A stretch of DNA of 64,000 nucleotides from positions 56,458 through 120,457 of the forward strand of contig NZ_CALPCH010000006.1 of the NCBI RefSeq assembly GCF_943193005.1, in the 5' to 3' direction. Each line of letters starts with the position of its first letter. The first letter of the stretch is position 1. Positions 52,273 through 61,297 of this stretch are shown here, in pieces. A program made the position numbers and the translations under genes. A model generated the notes under the pieces. The model was not told where the DNA came from, searched no databases, and saw only the letters and a program-made list of their open reading frames with translations. Source of the stretch: Pumilibacter intestinalis (GTDB lineage: Bacteria; Bacillota; Clostridia; Christensenellales; Pumilibacteraceae).

Positions 52273-55200
52273 TTATTTGCTTTTTACTTTGCGGAAACGC
52301 ACAAAGTAAAGTATTACGCCCGCGATAAGGAGCACGCCTACTATTATGAGAATTGTGCTGATTATCTTGGTGGAAATGGGGCTGGAAACGTTTGCGGCAC
52401 TTACGGTAATAGTTTCGGTATAAAGCGTTTCGTTGCCCGCCTGGTCTTTCACCGAATATTCAACGGTGTAATGACCCGTTTTGGTAAAGGTGTACTTGCT
52501 GCCGTCGGTGGGTTTGGTAGCCGAAGCGTAGCTCGGGCCCGTACCTTTCACCGTATACACCGCCGTACCCGCAGGGTCTTTGAGCGTTTTGGTGAAAGTC
52601 ATTTTGCTTTCGCCGTCTTCGTTCTCGCCGAGTTTTATCGCGTGGAATTCAAACGTATCGTTTTCGGTAGCGGTAGTGGCATGCTTGCCTTGCACGTCAA
52701 AATCGGGAGGAGTAACGTCGCCGGCTTTTACAACGTATTCAACGTCTACCGAGCCGTTATCGCCGTAGAATGCCGAATACTTAAAGGTATAAGTTCCGTC
52801 GCTCTTAGGCGTAAACGTATACTTGCCGGTCTCCTTATCTATGCTTATGTCTTTGCCTGTTTCATCTGCGGTTTTGGCAACGGTAAGCACTTTGGTATCA
52901 GAACCCGCGGGCTTAAAGGTTGCGGTGAGTTCCACTTTTGCGTTGGCGTATTCGGTGGAAGCCACGAGTTTGGGCAAGGAAACTGCTTCGTTGAGCTTAA
53001 CGTAGGTGGGCATTTTATCCTGCAAGTTCCATACGGGAGTTGCGGTTTCGGATATAACGATGGTGTCTTTTGCTCCGTTATTGAAAAGCTCCAACTCATT
53101 GGTTTTATTGCTCCAATAGTATTCGGAGAACGTGAACGAACCCGCGTTGTATGCGCTGAAACGGAAGCCGGTAAGAGCGAATTTGCCGTTACCCACTATT
53201 TCGCGAACAACGTAATTTTTACCCGTAACGATATTTTCGGGAGTTTGCAATTCTCTGTTCTTTATAGTGTATTCGGTATAAACGGTGCCTTCGTTGCGCC
53301 AATCGATTGCGGAGGTAGTTCCGCCGCTCGCGTCCTTCTTGGTTACCTTTATAACCTTGCCCGCTATAGTGCTCTTCCCCGACACGCTGTACGCGCGAAC
53401 GAATACAATCACTTGGTCAACTCTCGGAGCGGCAAACGTAATATCGTCTACATGCAACGCATTACCTGTCCAATACGTTTTGAGAGTAACCTCTCCCGCC
53501 GTCCAAAGCTCGGGAGTTCCACCGTCTTTCACGGTGTAAAGGCTGATTTCAAAGCCGTAGAATTCGCGGTTTTTATCGGCATCGGCATCGGCAGGCTTAA
53601 CGGTGAAGCCGCCTACGGTGGTGCGCACGCCTTCTTTCATTTCGATTTCAAATCCGTCGGTATCCGTAGCACGCGCAGCGGGCGCGGAAGGATTGGAGGT
53701 TTGTGCGGACGTTTTAGGCTCAAATTTGAGCGTGGGAGCGGCAAGGTTGCTACCGTTTACTACGGCAATCAAATCCTCTTTCTTAAAGTCAGCGCCCTCT
53801 TTCTTGTTGCTCAACGTAGCTTCGTTGCCAACGTCGTCGGTTGCAACTATGGAATATACAAGATATTTATAGGTAGTACCGTCAAACTTTATAACTTTGT
53901 CGTCGTCTACGGTAAGCGTGGGAACGCCTTCTTTAAGTTCGAGCTTTGCGGTTTCGCCGCCCTCTACCGTAATCTCGCTATTATCACCTGTTTTTGCCGC
54001 GCCGTTTTCATCTGCCGCGTAGAGCTTGTACTCAACGGTGGGTTTTGCGTCGTTATCGTCGGAAACCTCAAGCACGGGAATATTGAAATCGGTTTCTTCG
54101 TTAGTGAACACGATGAACTTATCGTCAAACTTAACGTCGTTAATCAAGGGAGCTTTGGTATCCGAAAACTCGTCTTGAATATCAATGTTATAGGTTCTGC
54201 TCGTTGTGTGGGGAACGCTGTCGCGGGCTTCGTAACGAACGGTGTATTTACCCGTTACGGTCTTGCCCTTCATGCTATCCAACTCGGTATATTTTGTAAG
54301 GTCTAAACCGCCAGTACCGCCAGTAACAAGGCTTTCCCAAGTTATAACATTTTCGCCCTCGGTGGGATAAAGCCCCGCACTGGGCTTGCTCGAAGAATAC
54401 TTGTATTTTGCTCCGTCGCCTTCTTTATCATTGATGTTTTCGAAGCTGATAACCACGTTGTTGTTCACGGTGTCGCGAAGTTCGAATTTAACTTTGGGAG
54501 TTTCGCGGCTGTTGTCTACAAACTCGGGGGTCGGGAACTTTAAGAGCGTGGAAACATTTTCGTTCTTCTCGCTTTTCACCGATTTAAGTCCCCAAACGGT
54601 GGGTATTTTGTCTTCGTCTATGTTCTTGAGCACGGGAGCGGTTCTATCGCTCGCGGTTGTTTCATATACGTGTTCGCTTACCACGGGGTTGCCCGCGTCG
54701 TCTTCCGCCTTATAGGTGATTTTGTATTTGGTAGCGTGTACGGGATAGAAACTGAGGTTGTAATCGTTTTCAAATACCTCGTCTTCAAGTTCTGCGTACT
54801 CTTCATCTTTATCTTTATAATCTTTGCCGTAACCGTCTTCGTCAGGCACAACGTGCTTAACGGGCACATATTTGCCGTTGAGGAACTCTTCAACGGTTAT
54901 AGTAACTTTAACATTCTTATCGTAGTTATCGGTAGCCGTAGCTTTGGGAAGAGTTACTTTTGTGTTAAGGCTGATGTTTGTGGGAACATTTACCAAACCG
55001 AGCGTAGGAGCGGATTTATCTTCGAATTTCTTCTGCACGTTTACGGTGTAATCTTTGAAGATATATTTAGAGCCGCCGTTTACTTTGCAATAGTAATGCA
55101 CCGTGTAGGTCTGCGCATTCGGCAAAGTTATCTCGTATTTGTCGGCACCGTCTTTTTCGGGGTTGTAATCGCCGCTTACTATAATATCACCGGTATGAGC

Positions 55201-55719
55201 GTTCCCTTTATATTTTACGGTTGCCCCTTCTATTTCGCAGTATACGGTTGCGATTTTCGCATCGATTTCTTTTTCGTAGTCTATATATTCATTTTCGGAC
55301 TTATACCACATAGCCGCCGCGGGAAGGGTAAACGTACCGCCTGCCTGCAAATACGTGGGTATATCCGCGCCGTTATGCGCTACGCGGAGTTCGTAATCTT
55401 TATCGAGCGTGCAAGAAACTACGTAGCTGTAGCCGTTTGCGAATTTAACGGTATAAGCTCCGATTTCATTAAATTTCGGTTCGGCTTCTTTAAAAATATC
55501 TTTTCCGCTGGGCGAAATTATTTCTTGTGCACCTTCTATTTTGCTTGCACTATCGCCGTAATTAACTTTACGAACAAGCGTTGCTTCCTTGCTCGCGCCA
55601 TAATTAGGCGTAGCGGAGTCCGTATCGGCAAATACGCTTACGGTGGCGGTGCCAACCAACATGGCAACTGCGAGTATCACCGTAACAACGGTAAGCAAAA
55701 TGCCTTTGAGTTTCTTCAT
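52273..55719 (-). CDS. Large membrane-anchored surface protein with Ig-like repeats
   Basis: The 1148-aa protein has a Sec signal peptide (LLTVVTVILAVAMLVGTATV, then SVFADTD), many beta-sandwich repeats (e.g. HATKYKITYKAEDDAGNPV, KGKTVTGKYTVRYEARDS, KTGHYTVEYSVKDQAGNE), and a C-terminal membrane helix with a basic tail (LIIVGVLLIAGVILYFVRF then RKVKSK). No LPXTG motif was seen. It is probably exposed on the cell surface, held by the C-terminal helix. The repeats resemble those of the lipoprotein at the left edge of the window. Ligand unknown. Confidence 0.85.
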   Translation of the reverse strand: MKKLKGILLTVVTVILAVAMLVGTATVSVFADTDSATPNYGASKEATLVRKVNYGDSASKIEGAQEIISPSGKDIFKEAEPKFNEIGAYTVKFANGYSYVVSCTLDKDYELRVAHNGADIPTYLQAGGTFTLPAAAMWYKSENEYIDYEKEIDAKIATVYCEIEGATVKYKGNAHTGDIIVSGDYNPEKDGADKYEITLPNAQTYTVHYYCKVNGGSKYIFKDYTVNVQKKFEDKSAPTLGLVNVPTNISLNTKVTLPKATATDNYDKNVKVTITVEEFLNGKYVPVKHVVPDEDGYGKDYKDKDEEYAELEDEVFENDYNLSFYPVHATKYKITYKAEDDAGNPVVSEHVYETTASDRTAPVLKNIDEDKIPTVWGLKSVKSEKNENVSTLLKFPTPEFVDNSRETPKVKFELRDTVNNNVVISFENINDKEGDGAKYKYSSSKPSAGLYPTEGENVITWESLVTGGTGGLDLTKYTELDSMKGKTVTGKYTVRYEARDSVPHTTSRTYNIDIQDEFSDTKAPLINDVKFDDKFIVFTNEETDFNIPVLEVSDDNDAKPTVEYKLYAADENGAAKTGDNSEITVEGGETAKLELKEGVPTLTVDDDKVIKFDGTTYKYLVYSIVATDDVGNEATLSNKKEGADFKKEDLIAVVNGSNLAAPTLKFEPKTSAQTSNPSAPAARATDTDGFEIEMKEGVRTTVGGFTVKPADADADKNREFYGFEISLYTVKDGGTPELWTAGEVTLKTYWTGNALHVDDITFAAPRVDQVIVFVRAYSVSGKSTIAGKVIKVTKKDASGGTTSAIDWRNEGTVYTEYTIKNRELQTPENIVTGKNYVVREIVGNGKFALTGFRFSAYNAGSFTFSEYYWSNKTNELELFNNGAKDTIVISETATPVWNLQDKMPTYVKLNEAVSLPKLVASTEYANAKVELTATFKPAGSDTKVLTVAKTADETGKDISIDKETGKYTFTPKSDGTYTFKYSAFYGDNGSVDVEYVVKAGDVTPPDFDVQGKHATTATENDTFEFHAIKLGENEDGESKMTFTKTLKDPAGTAVYTVKGTGPSYASATKPTDGSKYTFTKTGHYTVEYSVKDQAGNETLYTETITVSAANVSSPISTKIISTILIIVGVLLIAGVILYFVRFRKVKSK

Positions 55720-55769
55720 TTCAAATCTCCTATGGTAAGAAAGTAAAAAAAATTATATGCAACAGTACA

Positions 55770-55798
55770 ATTATACAATATTGCCAAAGGGTTGTCAA
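55770..55798 (-). promoter_or_regulatory. Promoter of the surface-protein gene
   Basis: On the minus strand TTGACA (55798-55793), 17 bp, TATAAT (55775-55770), about 50 bp before the start codon. Confidence 0.88.
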
Positions 55799-55906
55799 AC
55801 AATTTAATTAGTCATTTAACAAACAATTTAACAATAAATGCAAAGTTATTATTTGCCCCGCGCCTTTTTTTATGCAAAGTATTTTAGGAAAAAGAATGGT
55901 ACCCCA

Positions 55907-57184
55907 TCACAAACAACGTATCAGGCTGTCTACGCTGCGCACGTATTCGAGCTTTTCTATTTCGGCGAGCGCCGCGGAAACCGACTTTTCGCCCGCTTCG
56001 TGAGTAAGGAAGGTTATATTCGCGGTTTCGCCGCCGCTCCCCTTTTGCAAAACCGTACTTATGGAAACGCCGTAGCCCGCGAGCACCTTGCTCACAGCCG
56101 AGAGAACGCCCGCGCGGTCGAACGCGGTGAGCGAAATATAATACTTGCTCGTAAAGTCGCCGCTCGAGTCAACGTCTTCGCCCGCTTTATCCGAAATGCC
56201 GAAATCGGTATATTCGTGCTCGGTGCGTTTGGCGCAAAACACCACGTCGGATACAATCGCGCTTCCCGTGGGGCGCGCGCCCGCCCCTCTGCCGTACAGC
56301 ATTATATCGTCTACGAAATCGCCCGTAAGCAACACCGCGTTGAACGCGCCGCGCACGCTGGCGAGCGGGTGGTCTACGGGCACGAAGGTGGGATGAACTC
56401 GGGCTTCGATTTTGTCGCCGTTTCTGCGCCCTATGGCAAGCAATTTAATTACGTAGCCGAGGTCGCGCGCGCACTTAATATCGCCCGCCGTAACGCGGGT
56501 TATACCCTCGCGGTACACGCTCGTATACGGCACTGACGTGTGAAACGCGAGCGACGAGAGAATACTGAGCTTATACATGGCGTCGAACCCGTCAACGTCC
56601 GCCGAGGGATTGAATTCGGCGTAGCCGAGCTGTTGAGCTTCGCGCAACGCGGTTTCGTAGCTAAGTCCTTCCTCGGTCATTTTGGTGAGAATATAGTTGG
56701 TTGTGCCGTTTATTATGCCGTAAAGCTCGCAAACACGGTTTGCCTGCATGCTCTCGGTGAGCGTGCGTATAACGGGCACGCCGCCAACGCAACTCGCCTC
56801 GAAATAGAGCCCCGCGCCGTGCGCTTTGGCGCACCGTTCGAGCTCGTGCCAATGCTTGGCGATAAGCTCTTTGTTTGCCGTAACCACGCTTTTTCCGCTC
56901 TCGAGCGATTTTATTATAAACGATTTGGCGGGTTCTACGCCGCCCATGGTTTCTATCACTATGCTTATAGAGGAGTCGGAAACCACGTTTTCTATATTAT
57001 CGGTGAATACGCTCGGCGACACTCCCCTGCCGAGCACTCGCTCGCGGTCGCGGTCGAGCACGCGCTTTACCGCGATATCCACGCCCTGCGTGCGCTTTAT
57101 GTAGTCGCGGTTTTGGGTAAGAATATCGTATGTTCCGCCGCCCACCGTGCCGAGTCCCATTATTGCCACGTTCACCGTTTTCAT
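55907..57184 (-). CDS. hom: Homoserine dehydrogenase
   Basis: The 425-aa enzyme starts at 57184 (ATGA overlap with coaX; sequence upstream in this frame is out-of-frame coaX). It has the NAD(P) site VAIMGLGTVGGGTYDIL, VVTANKELIAKH and the catalytic GIINGTTNYILTKM, with FNPSADVDGFDAMYK, and a C-terminal ACT domain (SLTAFDRAGVLSAVSKVLAG). It reduces aspartate semialdehyde to homoserine for Thr/Met synthesis; the ACT domain usually binds Thr. Confidence 0.95.
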   Translation of the reverse strand: MKTVNVAIMGLGTVGGGTYDILTQNRDYIKRTQGVDIAVKRVLDRDRERVLGRGVSPSVFTDNIENVVSDSSISIVIETMGGVEPAKSFIIKSLESGKSVVTANKELIAKHWHELERCAKAHGAGLYFEASCVGGVPVIRTLTESMQANRVCELYGIINGTTNYILTKMTEEGLSYETALREAQQLGYAEFNPSADVDGFDAMYKLSILSSLAFHTSVPYTSVYREGITRVTAGDIKCARDLGYVIKLLAIGRRNGDKIEARVHPTFVPVDHPLASVRGAFNAVLLTGDFVDDIMLYGRGAGARPTGSAIVSDVVFCAKRTEHEYTDFGISDKAGEDVDSSGDFTSKYYISLTAFDRAGVLSAVSKVLAGYGVSISTVLQKGSGGETANITFLTHEAGEKSVSAALAEIEKLEYVRSVDSLIRCL

Positions 57185-57963
57185 TGCTTGTCCCTCGCTG
57201 TGTTCATTTTGTATATTATATTGAGTCCGCGCAAAGTGAGCGTGCGGTCTATCACGTCTATTGCCGCGCTCTCCTTGCCTATAAGCTCGCTGAGTCCGCC
57301 CGTTGCTATAACTTTTGCGGCGAAATAGCCCGTTTCCTCTTTGATTTTGCGTATTATGTGCCCCACCATGCCCTCGAAGCCGTTGATTATGCCCGACTGC
57401 ATGTTGGTTATGGTAGACTTGCACACCACCGTGGGCGGCGCGGCAAGCTCTATTTTGGGCAGTTTGGCGGTGCAACCCGAAAGAGCGTCCGCGCTTGTTT
57501 TGAGTCCGAACGATATAAGCCCGCCCAAAAACTCGCCCTTTTCGCTTATTACGTTGAAAGTTGTGGCAGTGCCGCAGTCTACCACTATTACCGGTCCGCC
57601 GTAGGTTTGATACGCCGCAACCGAATTGACTATGCGGTCGCTCCCCACCTCTTTGGGGTCGTTGTAGCGGATAAACAAGCCCGTTTTTATGCCGGAGCCA
57701 ACCAACATGGGCTTAACTTTGAAATAGTAGTGCACCATGTGCTCGAACGTATAGTTTAGGTTGGGATTAACGCTGCTCATTATTACCGCGGTGATATCGG
57801 AAAGAGATACGCCGCCGGCATTGAGAAGTTCTTTTACGTTCAAGCCGTATTCGTCGCTCGTTTTGCCCACGGCGGTTGCGAGCCTAAGCGACATAACGAT
57901 ATCGTCGTTATGGAACACCGCCATTTTTATGTTGGTATTGCCTATGTCTATTACAAGTAACAA
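57181..57963 (-). CDS. coaX: Type III pantothenate kinase
   Basis: The 260-aa protein has the ASKHA ATPase motifs VIDIGNTNIKMAVF (phosphate 1), GSDRIVNSVAAYQTYGGPVI and VDCGTATTFNVIS (phosphate 2). This is the CoaX pattern. It phosphorylates pantothenate in coenzyme A synthesis. It lies downstream of an ECF S-component gene and overlaps hom by 4 bp. Confidence 0.95.
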   Translation of the reverse strand: MLLVIDIGNTNIKMAVFHNDDIVMSLRLATAVGKTSDEYGLNVKELLNAGGVSLSDITAVIMSSVNPNLNYTFEHMVHYYFKVKPMLVGSGIKTGLFIRYNDPKEVGSDRIVNSVAAYQTYGGPVIVVDCGTATTFNVISEKGEFLGGLISFGLKTSADALSGCTAKLPKIELAAPPTVVCKSTITNMQSGIINGFEGMVGHIIRKIKEETGYFAAKVIATGGLSELIGKESAAIDVIDRTLTLRGLNIIYKMNTARDKQ

Positions 57964-58006
57964 AAGCGTGAATTCTCCTTTTTATAGGATGAGATTGGGA
58001 CTAACC

Positions 58007-58122
58007 GTCATTGCGAGCGAACGCAGTGAGCGCGGCAATCCCATACATGGAACAAGTACAGTGGCTATACGTTTCTTTCGGCTGAGATTGCCGCGTCGGG
58101 CTACGCCCTCCTCGCAATGACA
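58007..58122. repeat. GTCATTGCGAG intergenic repeat, copy 2
   Basis: Full palindromic element between the ECF S-component gene and coaX, followed by a half copy at 58139-58180. Confidence 0.8.
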
Positions 58123-58181
58123 GGGAAACGGTTTGAAACGTCATTGCGAGCGAGTTTACGAGCGCGGCAATCCCATACGGA

Positions 58182-58718
58182 TTAGTGAACATACCCTTTT
58201 AGGCGCAGTGCTTTTCCCACCGTAACGGCGACGGGCGGAACAACTATAACCGCAACCGCAAACTCTATGCACGCCGCTATCGCGGTTTCTATGATTATCG
58301 CCAAAAACAGGTCGCCGCCGCGCCAAATAAGGCAAGGAACTACGAGCGCGGTGTTAAGCAGAGAGCCTAATCCGCAAGCAACTATAACGGGCACGTACAC
58401 AGCCGCTTTGGTGTTGCCGTTGCAAATCTTTTTAAGCCCCGCATACGCGCCGTGACAACCGAGCGCGGTAAGTATGCGCGGAACTATGGGTATCCACGGA
58501 TTTGCTATAAAGGTAACGCCCACGGGCGACGGGCTGATAAACGCGTATAAAAAGCTCAACACTCCGAAAAACGCGCCCTCGCACAGCGAAATTTTCCAAT
58601 CTCGGGTTACGCACGTGAACAACAGCGGCACTAAAAACACATAAGGCAACAGCCCGAGCACAACTGTAAGCGCAACGGTTACCGCGCCGACGGTAATCAG
58701 TTTTACATTGGTTTTCAT
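58182..58718 (-). CDS. ECF transporter S component (vitamin uptake)
   Basis: The 178-aa protein starts at 58718 (GGAGG 4 bp upstream). It has five to six hydrophobic segments and the layout of small ECF substrate-binding subunits (VTVALTVVLGLLPYVFLVPL, then FVGVLSFLYAFI-type segments, WIPIVPRILTALGCHGAYAG). Located before coaX in the same direction, it may import pantothenate or a related precursor; the substrate is inferred only from this context. No EcfA/EcfT genes are in the window. Confidence 0.7.
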   Translation of the reverse strand: MKTNVKLITVGAVTVALTVVLGLLPYVFLVPLLFTCVTRDWKISLCEGAFFGVLSFLYAFISPSPVGVTFIANPWIPIVPRILTALGCHGAYAGLKKICNGNTKAAVYVPVIVACGLGSLLNTALVVPCLIWRGGDLFLAIIIETAIAACIEFAVAVIVVPPVAVTVGKALRLKGYVH

Positions 58719-58842
58719 TTTGTCCTCCGCTCGACTTTTCATAGTATATGAAATAGCCTGCATATTTTATAATTTATATAAAGCTACGGTTCGCAAGCGA
58801 TACCGCGCGGGATTTTTGGGTTCTCATGAAACGGGGAAAACG

Positions 58843-58957
58843 TGTCATTGCGAGGGCACTTGTGCCCGTGGCAATCCCTTGCATGGAACACGTGCAGTTA
58901 CTGTTCGGTTCTCATGAATGGGATTGCTTCGTCGGGCTACGCCCTCCTCGCAATGAC
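58843..58957. repeat. GTCATTGCGAG intergenic repeat, copy 3
   Basis: Full palindromic element in the region between the HNH-protein gene end and the ECF gene start. Confidence 0.8.
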
Positions 58958-58959
58958 TG

Positions 58960-59045
58960 GGAAACCCGAGGGGGATTGTTTCGCTACGCTCGCATGACGG
59001 GGAAACCCGAGGGGGATTGTTTCGCTACGCTCGCAATGACGGGGA
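58960..59045. repeat. Tandem ~41-bp duplication next to repeat copy 3
   Basis: Two consecutive copies of a unit starting GAAACCCGAGGGGGATTG and ending TGACGGG, differing by one base (GCATGACG vs GCAATGACG). It is an expansion of the right half of the intergenic repeat. Confidence 0.75.
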
Positions 59046-59054
59046 AAAATCGAA

Positions 59055-60560
59055 TTACTTTTGCTTAGTGGATTTTTTGGCGGGTTTGGGCTTGGCATGG
59101 CTCTTGCCTGCGGCGAGTTTGGGTTGCGCCGCTTCGAGCAAAGGCTTGCTGAAATCGTTTTGCCCCGGCTTGAGTTTTTTCTGCTCTATGCCGTAAATTG
59201 CGAAAAGCAATTCGTTGGTGGGCGAAATCCCGTCGGCTTCGAGCCGCTCCTTTCTTCCCCAATAGAGCGCACTCGCGGCTCTGAAACGCTCGTTATCCGC
59301 GGCTTCGTGCAATAATCTGTGGCAATGCGGGCAAAGCGCAACGTAGTTGGAGGCGCGTTCGATATTCACTCCGAACTCGCCCGCGTACTCGCGCGGAATT
59401 ATTTGGTGCACCTCGAGGTAGGGCTTGCCGCTCGTCTTATCGGTAAAATATCGGCAGGAGTTTACGCCCTCGAGCTCGCACCTGTAGCCCGCCGCCGATT
59501 TCGCCGCCGCCGAAAACATGGAATTTACTTTCACAAGCGTTTCCACGGTTTCGGTCGTGGTGTAGTCGAGCGGCTCAATAAGAGCTTTCTCGAGTTCTTC
59601 TTTGTCGAATTTCTCCTTGTCGGGCGCGGATATCACTTTATCGTCTAACTTGATACCCGTGTAAAAGTCCTGCATATCGGAGAAAAGGTTAAGATAGGTC
59701 ATGCGGAAAACGTCTTCATACATCATGATAAAGTTTGTAACGCGTTTGGAATTTATGCGGTAAAACCTTGTATAAACCTGTTCGAACGTGTCGAGCATAT
59801 CTTCCAAACTTATGGGGTGACTGCTCTTTATGTAGTGCGCGAAAAACAGTATTTTCGCGTCGTCGAGCACGGTTTCGCAGTCGATGAGCGCGGTTGGCGA
59901 AAAACGCGACGTTATTATGCAATTATATCTGCCCTTTCCGTAGTTGTCGGCAACGTACTCGTGCAATTCGTTCTTTTCGAACTCGCTGCTCTCGCGGTAA
60001 ACGCGCAAAAACTCGGGGTCGGAAAGAAAGGATATCATTATTACGTATTCGGTGCGCAAGAACTCTTCCATATCGAGCGAGCGCACGTTGAACAGGTATA
60101 TCATTGCGTTGTATATTCTGCCCAACGAATAGCCCGCCTGCTCCCATATAGAAAACACGTGGTCGGTTTGCGAAAATATATAGTTCTTTTTGAGCGCAAA
60201 ATACGAGTCGGCAAAAAACAAAAAGTCTATAAACCAGCGGTCGTCTTCGCCCAGCCGCTCGCCGAGAAACTTTTCGAACACCTCGCCTTTTGCGGTAAGC
60301 CGAGGTTTGCCGCGGACGGAGCGGAAAAGTTTTGTACGCATCATATTGCTCATAAAACTTTTCGCTTGCGCGGGGCTGTCCTCTATGTACGCCTGTTTTT
60401 CCGCTTCCGTCATTTCGCAAATTTTTTCGAACGTGCGAAATCCCTCTTCGAACTTGTGGAGGGTGCGGAAATTGCGCGTAAACTCGAAAAGATAAGCGTT
60501 ATCTTTATCTTCGGCTACTGCATTTTCGCTCTTTTTGAGATACAACTCGAGTAAAGACAT
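59055..60560 (-). CDS. HNH nuclease-domain protein
   Basis: The 501-aa protein is mostly unassigned helical sequence (about 1-370), then an HNH domain: YRCELEG and CRYF, LEVHQIIPREYAGE, and VALCPHCHRLLHEA. The C-terminus is a Lys/Pro/Ala-rich basic tail. The single-gene layout, with its own promoter (60647-60675), resembles McrA-like or restriction-type HNH enzymes with a long recognition half. Defence activity is possible, not shown. Confidence 0.7.
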   Translation of the reverse strand: MSLLELYLKKSENAVAEDKDNAYLFEFTRNFRTLHKFEEGFRTFEKICEMTEAEKQAYIEDSPAQAKSFMSNMMRTKLFRSVRGKPRLTAKGEVFEKFLGERLGEDDRWFIDFLFFADSYFALKKNYIFSQTDHVFSIWEQAGYSLGRIYNAMIYLFNVRSLDMEEFLRTEYVIMISFLSDPEFLRVYRESSEFEKNELHEYVADNYGKGRYNCIITSRFSPTALIDCETVLDDAKILFFAHYIKSSHPISLEDMLDTFEQVYTRFYRINSKRVTNFIMMYEDVFRMTYLNLFSDMQDFYTGIKLDDKVISAPDKEKFDKEELEKALIEPLDYTTTETVETLVKVNSMFSAAAKSAAGYRCELEGVNSCRYFTDKTSGKPYLEVHQIIPREYAGEFGVNIERASNYVALCPHCHRLLHEAADNERFRAASALYWGRKERLEADGISPTNELLFAIYGIEQKKLKPGQNDFSKPLLEAAQPKLAAGKSHAKPKPAKKSTKQK

Positions 60561-60646
60561 TTTTCTTCGGGTCTCCTTTTTTATGCGCTTACTTAAACTT
60601 GGGCGAAACCTTATTTTTCATGCGAAACTTATACATATACTTATAT

Positions 60647-60675
60647 AGTATACCACGCGCGGCAAAGCTACGCAA
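60647..60675 (-). promoter_or_regulatory. Promoter of the HNH-protein gene
   Basis: On the minus strand TTGCGT (60675-60670), 17 bp, TATACT (60652-60647). Confidence 0.55.
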
Positions 60676-60702
60676 GCGTTTTTAAGAACGAGAGCACGAA
60701 AA

Positions 60703-60735
60703 AACTCCCTCTCCGTAACTTGGCGGAGGGGAGTT
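60703..60735 (-). terminator. Terminator of the Cys-rich protein gene
   Basis: AACTCCC-T-CTCCG pairs with CGGAG-G-GGAGTT around an 8-nt loop, followed on the minus strand by TTTTTT. Confidence 0.8.
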
Positions 60736-60776
60736 CGCATTTGTAATTTAAGTTTTTCGCTTCGCTTTCTTTACGC

Positions 60777-60959
60777 TTATTTGCAGCAGCAGTCTTTGTT
60801 GCAGCCGCCGCAGCAGCACGAAAGCAATAAGTACCACAACAGCATGTCGGAGCAATCGCAGCCTTTTTTGTCGTAGCATCCGCAGCCGTTATCCCGTCCG
60901 CCGCAGCAGCAGAGGAGAAGGATAATAAGGAACATATCGTTCCCGCAGTTGTTAAACAT
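60777..60959 (-). CDS. 60-aa cysteine-rich mini-protein
   Basis: The ORF has AGGAGG 6 bp before its ATG, and its own terminator. Over a quarter of the residues are Cys (CCCGG, CGCYDKKGCDC, CCCGGCNKDCCCK), separated by two Leu-rich hydrophobic patches (FLIILLL and LLWYLLLS). It may be a metal-binding or membrane-active peptide. No family was recognised. Confidence 0.65.
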   Translation of the reverse strand: MFNNCGNDMFLIILLLCCCGGRDNGCGCYDKKGCDCSDMLLWYLLLSCCCGGCNKDCCCK

Positions 60960-61297
60960 GGGTTACCTCCTATAACACTTTTGGAATTGATTTTCGGGGT
61001 GGGTATTCCGCCGCAACCGTCTTTTCTCCGTCACCGGTAAACGGATACTCCGAACCCGTGCGGCGAGATACGCACTCTTTGTCTTGCGTACATCTGTATT
61101 CACGCGCACATTTTGAATTTTTTCTTTTGTTCGAGAGATATCTCTACTTTATAATATGACCGAATATGCTCTGTGTGATAAAAATATGCATGGTTTTTTT
61201 CAAACTTATTTCGCTTGACGACACAGCCCTTTTTGAATTAAACTATTTATATGCCGCAGTAATCCAAGTGCGGCTAAAGGAGTATTAAATAAAGATT
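60960..61297. other. 338-bp intergenic region before glyS
   Basis: It holds the divergent upstream regions of the Cys-rich protein gene and glyS. I looked for a T-box or glycine riboswitch and found no convincing specifier/antiterminator pair or tandem glycine aptamer. No ORF or RNA gene was recognised. Confidence 0.4.
61215..61244 (+). promoter_or_regulatory. Likely glyS promoter
   Basis: TTGACG (61215-61220), 18 bp, TAAACT (61239-61244), 54 bp before the start codon. Confidence 0.5.

Noticed and set aside
57184..57475. N-terminal extension of homoserine dehydrogenase
   Set aside because: The extension is out-of-frame coaX sequence. The ATG at 57184 directly precedes the NAD-binding motif.
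60990..61290. T-box leader or glycine riboswitch before glyS
   Set aside because: A GGGTGGGTATTCCGCCG segment vaguely recalls the T-box motif but is 270 bp from the start with no antiterminator/terminator pair, and no tandem glycine aptamer was seen.
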